64,000 nucleotides of DNA from the NCBI GenBank assembly GCA_000827325.1, contig KN832875.1, positions 992,001 to 1,056,000 on the forward strand. The letters are read 5' to 3'. Position 1 is the first letter of the stretch. Every line of letters starts with the position of its first letter. Below, in pieces: positions 46,392 through 58,574 of the stretch. Under the pieces are notes generated by a model. The model was not told the origin of the DNA. It ran no database searches and was given only the letters and a program-made list of their open reading frames with translations. The DNA is from Oidiodendron maius Zn. Lineage: Eukaryota; Ascomycota; Leotiomycetes; Myxotrichaceae. A program made the position numbers and the translations under genes.

Positions 46392-49017
46392 TCATTGTGT
46401 GATCACGCTTTCGGTACTCCCACTCATACCAGTGCCTAGCTGCTTCCCAAATTCTTCTGCTTCATTGGACGCAGCAGGAGTACCAGGAGTGACAATCAAC
46501 CTTGGTGTTCCAGTCTGACGTTCCCTTGAAGCCGAGTTGTCACCGGTAAGGGTCATAACACTTTCCTCCAATCCTGGCTTTAAACCCTGGCTAGTGGATT
46601 CCGTTGATTTCTCTTTATTTTCCTGATTCGCCTCCTCTGCATGTGTCACTGTGGGGGCTTTGTCCTCATTTCCATTATTGATCACAGCGGTTAGGCTTTG
46701 GAGGTTGAAACCTGTGGTAGAGCTTGCATCACTGGTATCGTGAGGATTGTTGCTATTGCCAGGCACATTGATTCCTGAGGCATTTGGAGAACTTAACAAA
46801 GGCCAACTAGCCGGGGCATCATCCTGGGGACTATTTGGAGCCGATTCGACGAAAGAGGAAGTAAGACTGGACGCGTTACTTATTTGCCGCAGGTGAGAAG
46901 GCCTATCCGGGGGTGCTGCAGTAGTTGGCGAGTCTTGGAACTCCTGGAGGCTGGGAAATGAACCGCCGTCCAGATTTCGAGACGATAGCATATCTAGCTG
47001 GCTTGCATTGCTTCCAGCGTTTGCAGTGTTGATATGTACTAACGTTGCTGTGCCGCCTTCTATACCTCGATCTGCTTCTTTGCCTTTGGAGAGAAAGTCA
47101 TCGACACTTTCAGCTGTTACTTCTCTTGCCAAGTTGCTCCCCCCGCTGTTACCTCTCCGTCTTCCAAATCCGGATAAACTTAAAGCGCTTCCACGGGCAG
47201 AGCTTGCGCCGCTTCCATAAACCCCCTTCCTTTCCCTCTTCTCTCTTTTCTTTTCCTCTTTGGCCCTTTTTTTTGCATCTTTGGCTGCTTCCTTTTCCAC
47301 CTTTCTCTTCCTCTCTTCCTCAGCTTCTAAGCTTAGTTTGATGGCTTCAATCATCATCATATCCTCTAAGTCGTCCATTCTGCCGCGTCTCCTTGACCCC
47401 CCTGGCTCCTGAGCCTCTCGCCGCATTTGAGCAATCTGCTCAGCTACTGTGCGCGCTCCCGTCTCGGTAGAAGGGGTGGCTGACCCGCTAGGTACTGGAC
47501 TGTTTTCGCCTCGACTTCGACCAAAACGGCTCCGACTACCAAAACCAAACCCACGATTATCAGTGCTGCCGCTCCCCATCAAGTATGCCGCCGTATGCAG
47601 CGCAGTGGCAGCTGCAGACCGCCGAGCCATGTGGGATCTGGCATTTGCAAGCTTCACTGCCCAATCGGGTCTAACTCTGTCTGTAGCAATGACTGTAGGA
47701 GCGCTGGCAGATATCGACGTTGTGCGCCTCTTATGCGTATGCGGCGCTAGCGATGTTGTTGTACCGGTCGCACCCGTTGGTGAAGTTGGACTTAGTACTG
47801 GAGGAGTCTCAGGGCCCTGAGGGTTTGCGTATGATAGACCTCTTCTGAATGGCGGAGGTTCATATGTAACACCAAATTCTGGCAGTTGACAATATGGACA
47901 ACAAGCTGGTTCTGACACTAAGGCTTCAGCTTCAGCAGACGACTCAGGATTTGAGGATCCTGGTTGCGAGGGATCGTTAGTCTCGTGCTCTGGTGGGTGA
48001 GGATCGGGCCGCTTGATTTGAACGAAACATTCAGAGCATATCGGTTGATCACAGCATCGAGTCTTGTTCAAGTACGGAGGATAATATAGGAAACAAATCG
48101 GGCATTCAGTTGCATCCTTGTATAAAAACGCCTCGATATGCTGCCCCTTAACGTAAGGGTCCTTGGGGAGTTGGATCTCTCTAGGGACTATATCCACCGG
48201 CGAAGGGTTTTTCGCAGAGGTGGTGAGAGAAGCTAGTATCCTAGTTCGAGGTCGGAATGGAGACGCAGATTGTACAGCAGGTGTACTAGAGGAAGGACTG
48301 GCAGGTTCAGGAGATGTCGCAGGAGGTACAGAGAGCGTGGCAGAACGATCTGAGGCTACAGTCTGCGATCGCGAACCCATAGGCACCATCAAGTTCGGAA
48401 GATTGGGATCGGATGCATGGGGGGACTCGGATGAGAGAGGCGCCGCTGGTTCTTCTTCAGGTATCTCGTCTGCAGCCGGAATGGGTAGGCCTCTTCCTGC
48501 AGCAACCAATTGGTGCTCTACCCACTCTTCTTTGAAGTCATTTAAACCACGCCAGAATGGGGCAACTCGACGCTCAATCTAAAAATATTAGTATAGACCT
48601 AACAATGAACCAATGAGCATATACCATCAATTGTCTAACGACCGCCTTATTGAAATCCTCTGTGCCAGTGTATACTCCCATCGTAACAAGATACCCACCG
48701 TCGACATGCTCCTCCTTAATACTCCGCTCTCTCTCCTTAACTCTGGCTACCCTCTCCTTTTCCAACTTCCTTGCTTCCCTTTCCTGTTTTGTTTCTCGTC
48801 TTTCCGGCACCTCACTGGTATTTGAACCGGGGCCGATACCAAAGATTGACAAGTCAGGTCTGCTACTTCTTGCACGAACCCCGTGAAGGGGGCCAGATTG
48901 CCTGCCATTTGGAGATATAGGCCTTGTTGGTGTCCCGCCCGACGATACAGGTCGTAGACGGCCGTGGGATGTCGGCGAATCTTGACCCCGCGATTCCCGG
49001 GAAGTGTTGTTGCCCAT
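46392..49017 (-). CDS. SIP5: SIP5-like RING-type protein, predicted N-myristoylated
   Basis: Two exons, complement(46392..48578, 48625..49017), 859 residues. Sip5 in yeast binds the Snf1 kinase and the Reg1/Glc7 phosphatase, linking it to glucose response. The N-terminus MGNNTSRES fits an N-myristoylation site. A charged coiled segment ([20 protein letters not shown]) and [23 protein letters not shown], split by the 46-bp intron, are family blocks. The Cys-rich domain lies at about residues 290-355: [22 protein letters not shown] and a final CCPYCQ, a RING-like zinc site. The second half is long, low-complexity and Ser/Gly-rich with a lysine-rich helix. Yeast Sip5 is shorter; the extension is common in filamentous fungi. 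Confidence 0.9.
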
Positions 49018-50320
49018 TCTGCCAACACGCGATCCGCAGAGAGATGGCGGATCAGTAGGTCATGGAGAAATAAGGTCGCAGGATATGGTAGTGTTTGATC
49101 TGGGCCAAGGGGGGGTGAGTCTTGGGATCGTGGCCGCCGGAGGGGAATGTGTGATTGTGGATTTGGGCAAATGTGGCTGGGAGCAGGAATACAGGGCTGC
49201 TCTTTTCGGCCGAGAAGCTATTTCGTGCGCTTTGTACGGCCCTGCAAGATCGTCCAGATAACACGAGCCGGTCCAGACAGAGGAATATATAGGCAAAAGG
49301 GCCGGGGTTGGGACGTGACGGGTGGTGGCAGCAGCAGCAGCCCTTTCACGCAGATGCAATGTGCATGATCTCAAAGTAATCCGGATCCGGCGTGCTGTAG
49401 TTTAGCTTCAGGGCGGGAATCGGACGACGCGAAGGGCACGGGCGGAGAGATGGCGGATTTCCACGGGGCGTTGCAGTGCGGGTGTTCGAGGACGCCCAAC
49501 AGGCTGAGGTTGACGTTGAGGGAGTCCGGAAGAAGTGTATTATCCTTTCATAATTACGATGTTCAGGCGGTACAGTCAGGCAATTACCTAATCCGGGTAA
49601 GGAGGCAAGTCCCCACGTATATCGTCAGATCCCCACAGACGAATTGTGGGATATTGCCTACTGTTATTGCGCTTCTAACCTCTGTTCTACAGCATTATTT
49701 TGCTCACCAAGCATCGAATGATAACTCGTTGCCAATGTAGGAGATGGCCTGCTCTCCCGGAGTATGCTATTGGGCTATCCGTCCATGCAGAACGTGAGAA
49801 AGATGTTCCTGACTTTTTTTTCTCATTTCCTTCGTTCACCACTGGAGCAAGGATTTCGTGCTAGATGCGGAAATATGTTTTGCATAGATATCCGGGCTCT
49901 GATATTCTCGGGGCAAAGACTGCAATTGTAGGCACTCTCCCTCTTTGCCAGTCCGTATGGCCTCCTCTTATCTTGGCAGTGGCATACTATCGGTTCACTA
50001 TCCGGCATGACCTTTTAGCCTGAGGCTCAAATAGTATTTCCGTTCGGCGATATCATATCCCGTGATCTGACATTGCGCCATCCCGCTTGGATATGCGCTT
50101 AGATAACACAGCCAATTTCTGCTGTATCAAGACCAGATATAAAAATAAAACGCCTTGCCCCGCCAGCGAGTCGTTCTATTTTTCTCCGTTATATATCACC
50201 CCGGGTACACCGCTGCAACGTGGCCCCAAATATCTCTACACGATGTCATAGCTATATCTCTTCCAGTCAGCATTTGACTGTTCAATTTCTGAAGAGCGCC
50301 ACTGCGCTTTAGATTCTAGA
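49018..50320. promoter_or_regulatory. Divergent promoter region, SIP5 / ARA2
   Basis: These 1.3 kb lie between two divergent starts. GC-rich to about 49500, AT-rich later. No defined site or gene is seen. Confidence 0.5.
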
Positions 50321-51463
50321 ATGCCTCCGACACAACCGCCCCTCTCTACAATTCTCCCGCCATTGATCTGTGGCAGTGCTACATTTAACACTCAATTCAA
50401 CGTTGATCCATATGAACTTCCCACTAACAGGATAATTGCACGGGCGCTAGACCTTGGGATCCGCGCCTTCGACACCTCTCCTTACTATGGCCCTTCTGAA
50501 GAACTTTTAGGTCAGGCCCTATCCGTGCCCGATGTTCGCGAGCGGCACCCGCGCGGCTCTTACTTCGTCATAACCAAGTGCGGGCGCATAGGCATGTCGG
50601 AATTTGATTACTCGCCAGAGTGGATACGGTACTCGATTCAGCGCAGCCTTGAGCGGCTGCACACCCACTACCTCGATGTGGTGTATTGCCATGATGTGGA
50701 ATTCGTGACGCCTAGCGAGGTATTGATTGCGGTACAGGAGCTGCGACGCATCCGTGACACGAGTGGCACGATTAAGTACGTTGGGATATCTGGATATCCT
50801 GTTCCATTGCTCTGCGAGCTAGCGCAGCTGGTATTGAAGGAGACAGGCGAGCCTTTAGATGTGGTGCAGAGCTATGCGAACTTCACATTACAGAATACGA
50901 TTCTACAGACACTCGGCCTAGAGAGGCTGAGGATGGCCGGTGTGAGCGTAGTAACTAATGCGAGTGTTCTCGGGATGGGATTGTTGAGATCACAGGGTGT
51001 ACCGATTGGCGGAGATGGAGATTGGCATCCTGCTCCGAGAGAGCTGAGGGAGGCGGTTATGGAGGCTGCAAACTATGCAGAGGATGAAGGAGAGAGGCTG
51101 GAAGTGGTGGCTCTTAGGTGGGGATTAGAGACATGGGCACGAGCCGGTGCGGCTGTGGGTGGGTTGGGTGCAATCGGGGTATCTGTCATAGGTGTCAGTA
51201 ATTTGAGAGAACTAGAAGAGGCAATGAGAGTTTGGAACAGTGTCCTAGATGGATTACCCGGCAGAGACCGAACGGTGGATCAGAGAGCGAGGGAGTGGAG
51301 CGTCCAGAGAGGCAAACATGTTCGGGATTTGGTTGAGAATATATGGAGAGTTCTCGGACCCTGGAAGGACTGCGCATGGGCAAGTCCAGGTAAAGATTAT
51401 GTCAATATCAGGGCTACGAAAGGAGTTGCTAACGCTGATCTATTGAAGGCCAGCAGGTTATAG
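50321..51463 (+). CDS. ARA2: D-arabinose 1-dehydrogenase, aldo-keto reductase family
   Basis: One exon encodes 380 residues. Ara2 oxidises D-arabinose to D-arabinono-1,4-lactone with NAD+, supplying the precursor of D-erythroascorbate, an antioxidant in fungi; it acts in the cytosol. The aldo-keto reductase barrel is seen through GIRAFDTSPYYGPSEELLG (catalytic Asp and Tyr), FVITKCGRIG (Lys), DVVYCHDVEFV (His), KYVGISGYP, DVVQSYANFTL and SVIGVSNLRELEEAM. The wording of the His motif and the FDYSPEWIRYSIQRSLERL helix match Ara2-type enzymes rather than the larger Ara1 or xylose reductase group. Intronless. Convergent with the DAHP synthase gene 298 bp downstream. Confidence 0.92.
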   Translation: MPPTQPPLSTILPPLICGSATFNTQFNVDPYELPTNRIIARALDLGIRAFDTSPYYGPSEELLGQALSVPDVRERHPRGSYFVITKCGRIGMSEFDYSPEWIRYSIQRSLERLHTHYLDVVYCHDVEFVTPSEVLIAVQELRRIRDTSGTIKYVGISGYPVPLLCELAQLVLKETGEPLDVVQSYANFTLQNTILQTLGLERLRMAGVSVVTNASVLGMGLLRSQGVPIGGDGDWHPAPRELREAVMEAANYAEDEGERLEVVALRWGLETWARAGAAVGGLGAIGVSVIGVSNLRELEEAMRVWNSVLDGLPGRDRTVDQRAREWSVQRGKHVRDLVENIWRVLGPWKDCAWASPGKDYVNIRATKGVANADLLKASRL

Positions 51464-51761
51464 ACGTTGACGGATGAATAAACTATATATGATAGACTCT
51501 CGAATTTCATAGCTTTAATGGTTGATGCTATATCTAAGTTATCTATCCATCATGAAACGCAGACCAAGATAAATGGGGATCCAACGTGTAGGGCAGTCAT
51601 AAGGCCTGTTGTAAAACTTTTGTGCTCCAAACTTGGGTAGCATATGTTCTTCTCTGAGACTCATCTCAACTTTTGCGATACGAGCCAATAAACGAGCGCT
51701 ATCCAAACGCCACGAAATAGCACATTACAATCGGATATCCAAAGCATGCCCCTCTCTGTCA

Positions 51762-53012
<1,251 letters not shown>

Positions 53013-53627
53013 ATTTTTGGGGGCGCAAAGAAATTAGCCAGACGTGACAAAAGATTTATGAATTGTACCAGTGTCAATTGTGCGACAAACGAGGCGGTCT
53101 TTAGTGCCCAGTTCGATCTGGGTGAGTCAAGGACCAGATATATTGGCGGGGCAGAATAAATTGTTCATCGGGCCGCCTATCAAACGAGTCCGCGCCTCAC
53201 ATGTTGTCAGTGGTCCCTGGAAGGGCGGGTGTGTCACGTGGCATAAAATGTACGGATTGCGTGACTTGAGATCGGCGTGACCGTGCCTCGGGCCTTGAGC
53301 CGGGAAGGGGCTAGACTAGGTAGGAAGAACTATGACCCGATAACTCTTAACGCCTTCAAGGCTGGCTTTCCTTCACGTAACTATCTAGTCGCTGAAGCAG
53401 GTCTGAAACTCACCAACCTAATGTCTGTCACAAAACGCTCCTCACAAACCCGAACGTATAAATAACTACGGGACTTTTGGCGGTCGGTGCCCATCACAAA
53501 TTCTCTTAGCAAAACACCCTCTCCCCGACCCCATCTCCAGCCTTGTTTCTCTGCATCAACTCAACTTCAAACGAGGGTCACGCAAAACATCTCAGGTCGG
53601 AGGGTCAGCTATCCGCAGTAGAGCAGA
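53013..53627. promoter_or_regulatory. Divergent promoter, ARO4 / CxxC protein gene
   Basis: These 615 bp lie between two divergent starts. A perfect Gcn4/CpcA recognition sequence lies on the ARO4 side. The right side (53480-53620) is pyrimidine-rich on the plus strand before the CxxC gene start. Confidence 0.6.
53123..53129 (-). promoter_or_regulatory. Gcn4/CpcA general amino-acid control site
   Basis: TGAGTCA (TGACTCA on the other strand) is the perfect core recognised by Gcn4 in yeast and CpcA/Cpc-1 in filamentous fungi. It lies 111-117 bp before the ARO4 ATG. Yeast ARO4 is a known Gcn4 target, so placement fits. A 7-bp site occurs by chance about once per 8 kb per site in two strands, so position is the main support. 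Confidence 0.65.
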
Positions 53628-54529
53628 ATGTTTGTGCCGAATTGGATTGACAGGAAGCGCCAGAGAGAGGAGGATGAAGGGCCTGCTGCTTTGGGATTCA
53701 GCGAGCATCGCATCGTAAGCTCAGTTGGTCGCGTCCGCTATATCATTGACGGAGTGCTAATGCTTTGAAGAAACGCCGAATAGCTGCGCTTCCTCATCGA
53801 ACCTCCCCGAAATTATATCGCCATGCGTCGCCGTCCTTTCCTTCCAGCTATACCTCGCATCCTGCGCCGCCAACCATCACACCCGCCGATTCCGACTCCG
53901 AGGAGACTACTACAATCGACGAGTCAAGGTCCATGATCGTAGTGGAACCTTGCCCTGATTTCGCCCTCATGCCACGTTCACCCGCAATATCGTCCATAAA
54001 CAACACTCAGAGAAGCGGGATCTTTGATCCTGCCTTCGGCTCCGACGACTTGGAGATGACAGACTCGATCCTACTCTCACCGGGCCCCTTTCATGATAAT
54101 ACTTCAGCCACTATATCTGGTCGGGTCCCTACGCCGATCCATAGCTCCTTCGCGCCACATATTCGTGCAGAAAGGGTCTTTCGGTACAGCGACCCTGATT
54201 TCGCAGATGATGAGGGAATGATGGTTAAGTTCCGCAGAGGTCGAGATTTACCCAGTCCTATCAGCGAGGGTCTGGCGAGCCCTAGTATTATTGCAGATGG
54301 CCTCAGTGACATGCAAATGGAATCTATTGAAGAAATAGAAAAAAATACGCCGACAAAGAAAGGACATTCGCGGTCAAAGCATAGCCTAAGGAATTGGGCT
54401 GGATTGGGAGGTGAAGGGAACGGTTTTGGAGCTGGGACGAAAAAAACCTTCTCTATGGGTTATCGCGCAGACTGTGAGAAGTGCCAGAACAAAGTCCCAG
54501 GCCACTTCAGTCACATTATCACGAATTGA
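53628..54529 (+). CDS. Conserved fungal protein with C-terminal CxxC, function unknown
   Basis: Two exons, 53628..53714 and 53771..54529, 281 residues. The first exon gives MFVPNWIDRKRQREED; the 56-bp intron (GTAAGC...TTTGAAG) ends in the uncommon AAG. Most of the protein is low-complexity, rich in Ser, Pro and acidic residues, with blocks such as PSPISEGLASPSI. The end is distinctive: KKTFSMGYRADCEKCQNKVPGHFSHIITN, with a CxxC (DCEKC) that might bind metal together with the following His residues. I recall uncharacterised proteins with this ending in other filamentous ascomycetes. No membrane helix or signal peptide. No function is assigned; acidic, Ser-rich character suggests a phosphorylated regulatory protein, which is inference. 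Confidence 0.78.
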
Positions 54530-54748
54530 AGATAACGCATATTTATATTATGTCTTGGACAAATGGAGAAACGGATATCCCATGCACTCTCCCTAGTCGG
54601 GATCGAGTTAAGGCGGGGAAACAGCAAGCATAGCGAATGGCGTTACATTTAGTTTACACCGCTAGCTATTATCACTAGACAGCCTGCATCAATGACTTTT
54701 GACAAGTCTTCTGATTTGAAGACCACCATTTATATACACTAGTATGCC

Positions 54749-56011
54749 TCATTCTCTGACAAACAGGCCGGCCATTCCCATTCCAGTACCAATACACATA
54801 CTTACTACGCCAGTCTGAAGGCCCTGCCTCTCCATCTCGGGGAGAAGAGTAGCCAGCATCCGAGCACCCGTTGCTCCCAGCGGGTGGCCGAGAGCGATCG
54901 CTCCGCCCTTAGGATTGACCCTCCCCTCTTCCAGCTGTTTTTCGAGCCCAAGCTGTCTCAAGCAGTAGATGGCTTGGCTTGCAAACGCCTCGTTAATCTC
55001 CCAAAGCCCTATGTCCTCAACGTTCAAGCCTACATACCCCAGAAGCTTGGGGATCGCGATGGCGGGCCCAATGCCCATCTCATCGGGTCTGCAACCCGCT
55101 ACTTGCGTGCCCGCCCACTTCCCGATGATCGAGGACGTGAGGCCCAGCTCGTTTGCAATGCTCCGTCGCATGAGCAATGTTGCTGCAGCGCCGTCCGAGA
55201 TTTGCGACGAGTTGCCCGCTGTCGATGTCCCATTCTCCTTGAACGCTGGCTTGAGTTTTGCCATGCCCTCGAGATTGGCATTTGCTCTTATCCCATCGTC
55301 CTTCGTAACTGTGATTTGCTGCTCCTCTCCTATCTTCTCTCCTGCTTTGTTCACTTCTTGGTATCTCGTTTGGACTGGGACGATCTCCACGTCAAATAGC
55401 CCTCCAGCCTGTGCTCTTGTCGCCTTTTTATGGGACAACACGGCGAAGGCATCTTGGTCTGATCTGCTCACCCCATACCGTTCTGCCACATTCTCGCTCG
55501 TAAGCCCCATAGGCATGATACAATCTCTAGCGTCCTTGACCGCGCTGGTCTTCAACTCTGGCCATAGCACGGTGGGAATAGCCTTTGACCCGTAATTCCT
55601 CGTCATGCTCTCCATTCCACCTCCGATGCCCACGTCTATCATCCCGGTAGCTATCTGATGCGACACGCTCGTGATGGCGGTTAAACCACTCGAACAAGCC
55701 CGGTTGATGGTGTAGAAGGATGTTGATGTAGGGATCCCAACATGGTTCATGGCCATACGTCCCGCCTTCGAGCCTCCGAGCTCAGATAAGACAACTCCAA
55801 TTCCTACATCTTGGATCCGCGTGGGGTCGAGATTTGGATTCGCTGAGAGGGTGGCTCTCAAAACCGCGGCGAGAAGCTCCTCCGGGTAGGCGTCCTTAAG
55901 AAGTCCTTTGTAAGAGCGTGTGACAGGAGTTCTTAGGGACGATAAAATTACGACATCTGAAGGATCCTTTCTTAGGATTTCCTTCAAACCTCTCCGAATC
56001 GGTCCGGACAT
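54749..56011 (-). CDS. 3-ketoacyl-CoA thiolase
   Basis: One exon encodes 420 residues. Degradative thiolases cut 3-ketoacyl-CoA to acetyl-CoA and a shortened acyl-CoA, the last step of fatty-acid beta-oxidation. All catalytic motifs are present: NRACSSGLTAITS (nucleophilic Cys), WEINEAFAS, GGAIALGHPLGATGAR (His) and MCIGTGMGMAG (second Cys). VVILSSLRTPVTRSYKG at the front matches fungal peroxisomal thiolases (POT1/KAT group) rather than ERG10-type acetoacetyl-CoA thiolase. The N-terminus (MSGPIRRGLKEILRKDPSD) lacks a clear PTS2 nonapeptide and the C-terminus (LFVRE) is no PTS1, so localisation is uncertain. Converges with the CxxC gene at 219 bp. Confidence 0.92.
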   Translation of the reverse strand: MSGPIRRGLKEILRKDPSDVVILSSLRTPVTRSYKGLLKDAYPEELLAAVLRATLSANPNLDPTRIQDVGIGVVLSELGGSKAGRMAMNHVGIPTSTSFYTINRACSSGLTAITSVSHQIATGMIDVGIGGGMESMTRNYGSKAIPTVLWPELKTSAVKDARDCIMPMGLTSENVAERYGVSRSDQDAFAVLSHKKATRAQAGGLFDVEIVPVQTRYQEVNKAGEKIGEEQQITVTKDDGIRANANLEGMAKLKPAFKENGTSTAGNSSQISDGAAATLLMRRSIANELGLTSSIIGKWAGTQVAGCRPDEMGIGPAIAIPKLLGYVGLNVEDIGLWEINEAFASQAIYCLRQLGLEKQLEEGRVNPKGGAIALGHPLGATGARMLATLLPEMERQGLQTGVVSMCIGTGMGMAGLFVRE

Positions 56012-57408
56012 ATTGAATGTGAGAAGTCGGGAGAATTCAGCGCGGGTAACGATATCAGGAAGGAGTGGCGCAGAAGACAGTGGATAGCAGAACTATCATA
56101 CTACAAGAGGGCCAGAGGAGATGGGTGGACAGAAGTAGTGAAGACGGAGATCTTGTAAAAGGTACGTTTATTAAATGTGAAAAGCCATCTCCCAGATGGA
56201 ATATATTCTGAGCCGGGATCAACTTCGGGATTTCTGCCTCGTAAATACTTATCCGATTGCCATGCGACGAGCTTACTCACGAGAGTGGCTATTTTATCTA
56301 AGACTCCAGGTTTTGCAAGGAGGATTATGCGCGTAGAAAGAATAACTCTCTTCCTGTACACCGAGCGTATTATAGCTACAGTATATAATATGGTTCAACT
56401 AGGATGTGCAGCGTTCGGGGGCCGAGCAGATCTATAAATGCTTGAGGGCATGGGCCACCTCTAACAAACCGACAACAGATGTCTACCATATATAACCCGT
56501 GTATCTACCCATGGGCCAATTTACATCTGCATCTTAATTCGCATGACGATCGTTCACTCTTTAACTGGAAAGCGAAGATCTCTCACCACTTCGACTACTG
56601 TACTGCACATAGTTTGCGAGTATCATGGCCCATCGATTTATGCTTCGCACAAAGGGTCGGCCATGCTAACAAAGACAGACCTAAACTTAACTCAGAATCT
56701 CGTGCAACGTTACACAGAAGTGACTATGGCTCTCGGAGGCGACGGAAACAGGACAAAGTTTTGTTGCACGTCGTCCGGAAGAGGCTTCCACCATTCCTAT
56801 CCGTTTTCGCGCAGGTCGGCTCGGAGCCAGTTCCTCCATACTTCCGTCTGCAAAATCCCACGACTCGCACTGCACGATGTAAGTCCCATACGTACCCCTG
56901 TGCCTCACATGGTAAGCTAAACAAAAGCTCCGCCTGCACGGGTTTTGCTTAGGAGCACAATCGTTGCATGACTCCGTTCTTTGCAGTGGGCCAGAAAGTG
57001 TCTGCGATTCTCTCGTCAGCCAGCATCCAGTCCCCAAAACCCTTCTTTCCAGTCCCTCTGGTCAACTGCAAGCTGTGAAAGCCTAGATACGAGGTAATGG
57101 GGTCGCAGAAGCTTCGCTCTCATTTCTAAAGATGGTCATCCGTATGATCGCCAGCTTTCTATAGTATGGTATTTCCAGCTGTCTTGGTGGAGCTTGGGTG
57201 CCTGCCAAGGAGAGCAGAAGTAATCAAATTCTCGAAATTCGAAGCCCTACGGTCATCATTCACCATACCATACCTTATCATTGCTGCTTGCCAACATAAA
57301 CCTTCCTGGAAATTTTTGTCGCCCTCCTGGTCAGACTCCTGGAAAGGACTAGAATCGCCGTGCGATTTACAACAAAGGTATCGATTCCATTTCTGTGCAT
57401 GACCAGCC
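56012..57408. other. Intergenic region upstream of the thiolase
   Basis: This 1.4-kb spacer contains the thiolase promoter and the 3' flank of the DUF2458 gene. Several ORFs of up to 157 codons occur but none shows a recognisable family. No RNA gene or repeat. Confidence 0.5.
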
Positions 57409-58218
57409 TTATTCGCCACAGAGATCTTCTAACAGAACCAACATCTTTCTCTGTAACTCCACCAGTTCAATCTCATCAATCATCCGATTCCCCTCCTTTA
57501 GTATCTGAGATGCACCACCTTCAACCCTTTCCGGGCTCTTTGCCTTCAGCCTCACCAGTTCAGATTTGGTCCCAAAGAACGGGATGCCGAGATTCCTAAA
57601 CCTGGCTGTCATCTCTGTGACCATTTGAACCTGAGCCCTATGGACTTTCATATCAAAAGCTGCCAGTTCCTTAGCGGTCTCCTCTGGAGTAGTATTTGAT
57701 GAGCCAGCTGAGACTGTTCCACCAATGAGTTTCCTAAAGCCATCAATACACCGCCCTCACATAGGGCAAGCTATGTGGACTTACAATACATCATCCAGCT
57801 TCTTTTGTCCCTCTTTCCGCGCCTCTTGTGTCTGTTTGAGAGCCTCTCGCCCTTTCCACCATTGTTCTTCATGCTCATGCTGGATCTTGATCATCTGGAG
57901 AGGATAAGTAATGTTCAATGGGATACGGATCAGCGATCTTACACGTCGGATCTCATGTAGGATACTGTCGTGCTTTGCAACGGTCTTCATTACACATCTT
58001 AGGCCAGAAGACCAATCAAGAATGGTAGCCGGATCGATAACCTTCGCACCACTGACCGGCGTTGGATTATGATTTGCTTGTGTACTTTGTGGCCATGCTA
58101 TCAAAGGCGCTTGCTGGTGAATCTGATGTGTAACATATCCTTGCTGCTGATTTTGAGGTGCAAGACCGGCTAATGTCTTAAGCACCGAAGCTAGATCTGG
58201 AGTGTTGTTGGAAGACAT
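57409..58218 (-). CDS. DUF2458 family protein
   Basis: Two exons, complement(57409..57733, 57785..58218), 252 residues. The 51-bp intron joins QKKLDDVL to KLIGGTVSAG. A Gln/Pro-rich N-terminus (MSSNNTPDLASVLKTLAGLAP) is followed by a conserved helical region, ATILDWSSGLRCVMKTVAKHD, then IKIQHEHEEQWWKGREALKQ with the paired Trp, and a second helical block with VQMVTEMTARFRNLGIPFFGT near the end. I recognise this as the fungal DUF2458 pattern. It looks like a soluble coiled-coil protein; no catalytic motif is visible and no function is known to me. It shares a 356-bp divergent promoter with the COX14-like gene. Confidence 0.82.
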
Positions 58219-58574
58219 GTTTACGGGAGAGGGAACAGGAATCGTTGATGTCTTAGTATGTTGGTTTTTAAATGAGCTTTATGTTTGATAACGTAGCTCC
58301 CGTATCAATCATATTCCCTTGTGTATGGTTTCAGCCACATCGGCCTATCAGTTCACCAACTCCTAATAATGTTTGTTGATCAGTTTTGCCGGGAAGGAAG
58401 CTTAAGTGCCGCAGTTGATGATGTTGGAGGAGCGACGGAACCATCCGCCGCTAAAAATTCTCGCGGGACCGCGAACAGGCGTAGGAAGACCCCGATTGAA
58501 TTCAACGTAGGTATTCCGGGAGCAACAACTCGATCCTCTCTCTTCTGACTTGGCAATCTCTGGTAGTAGCCACG
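58219..58574. promoter_or_regulatory. Divergent promoter, DUF2458 / COX14-like
   Basis: These 356 bp lie between two divergent starts. No defined site was recognised. Confidence 0.5.
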
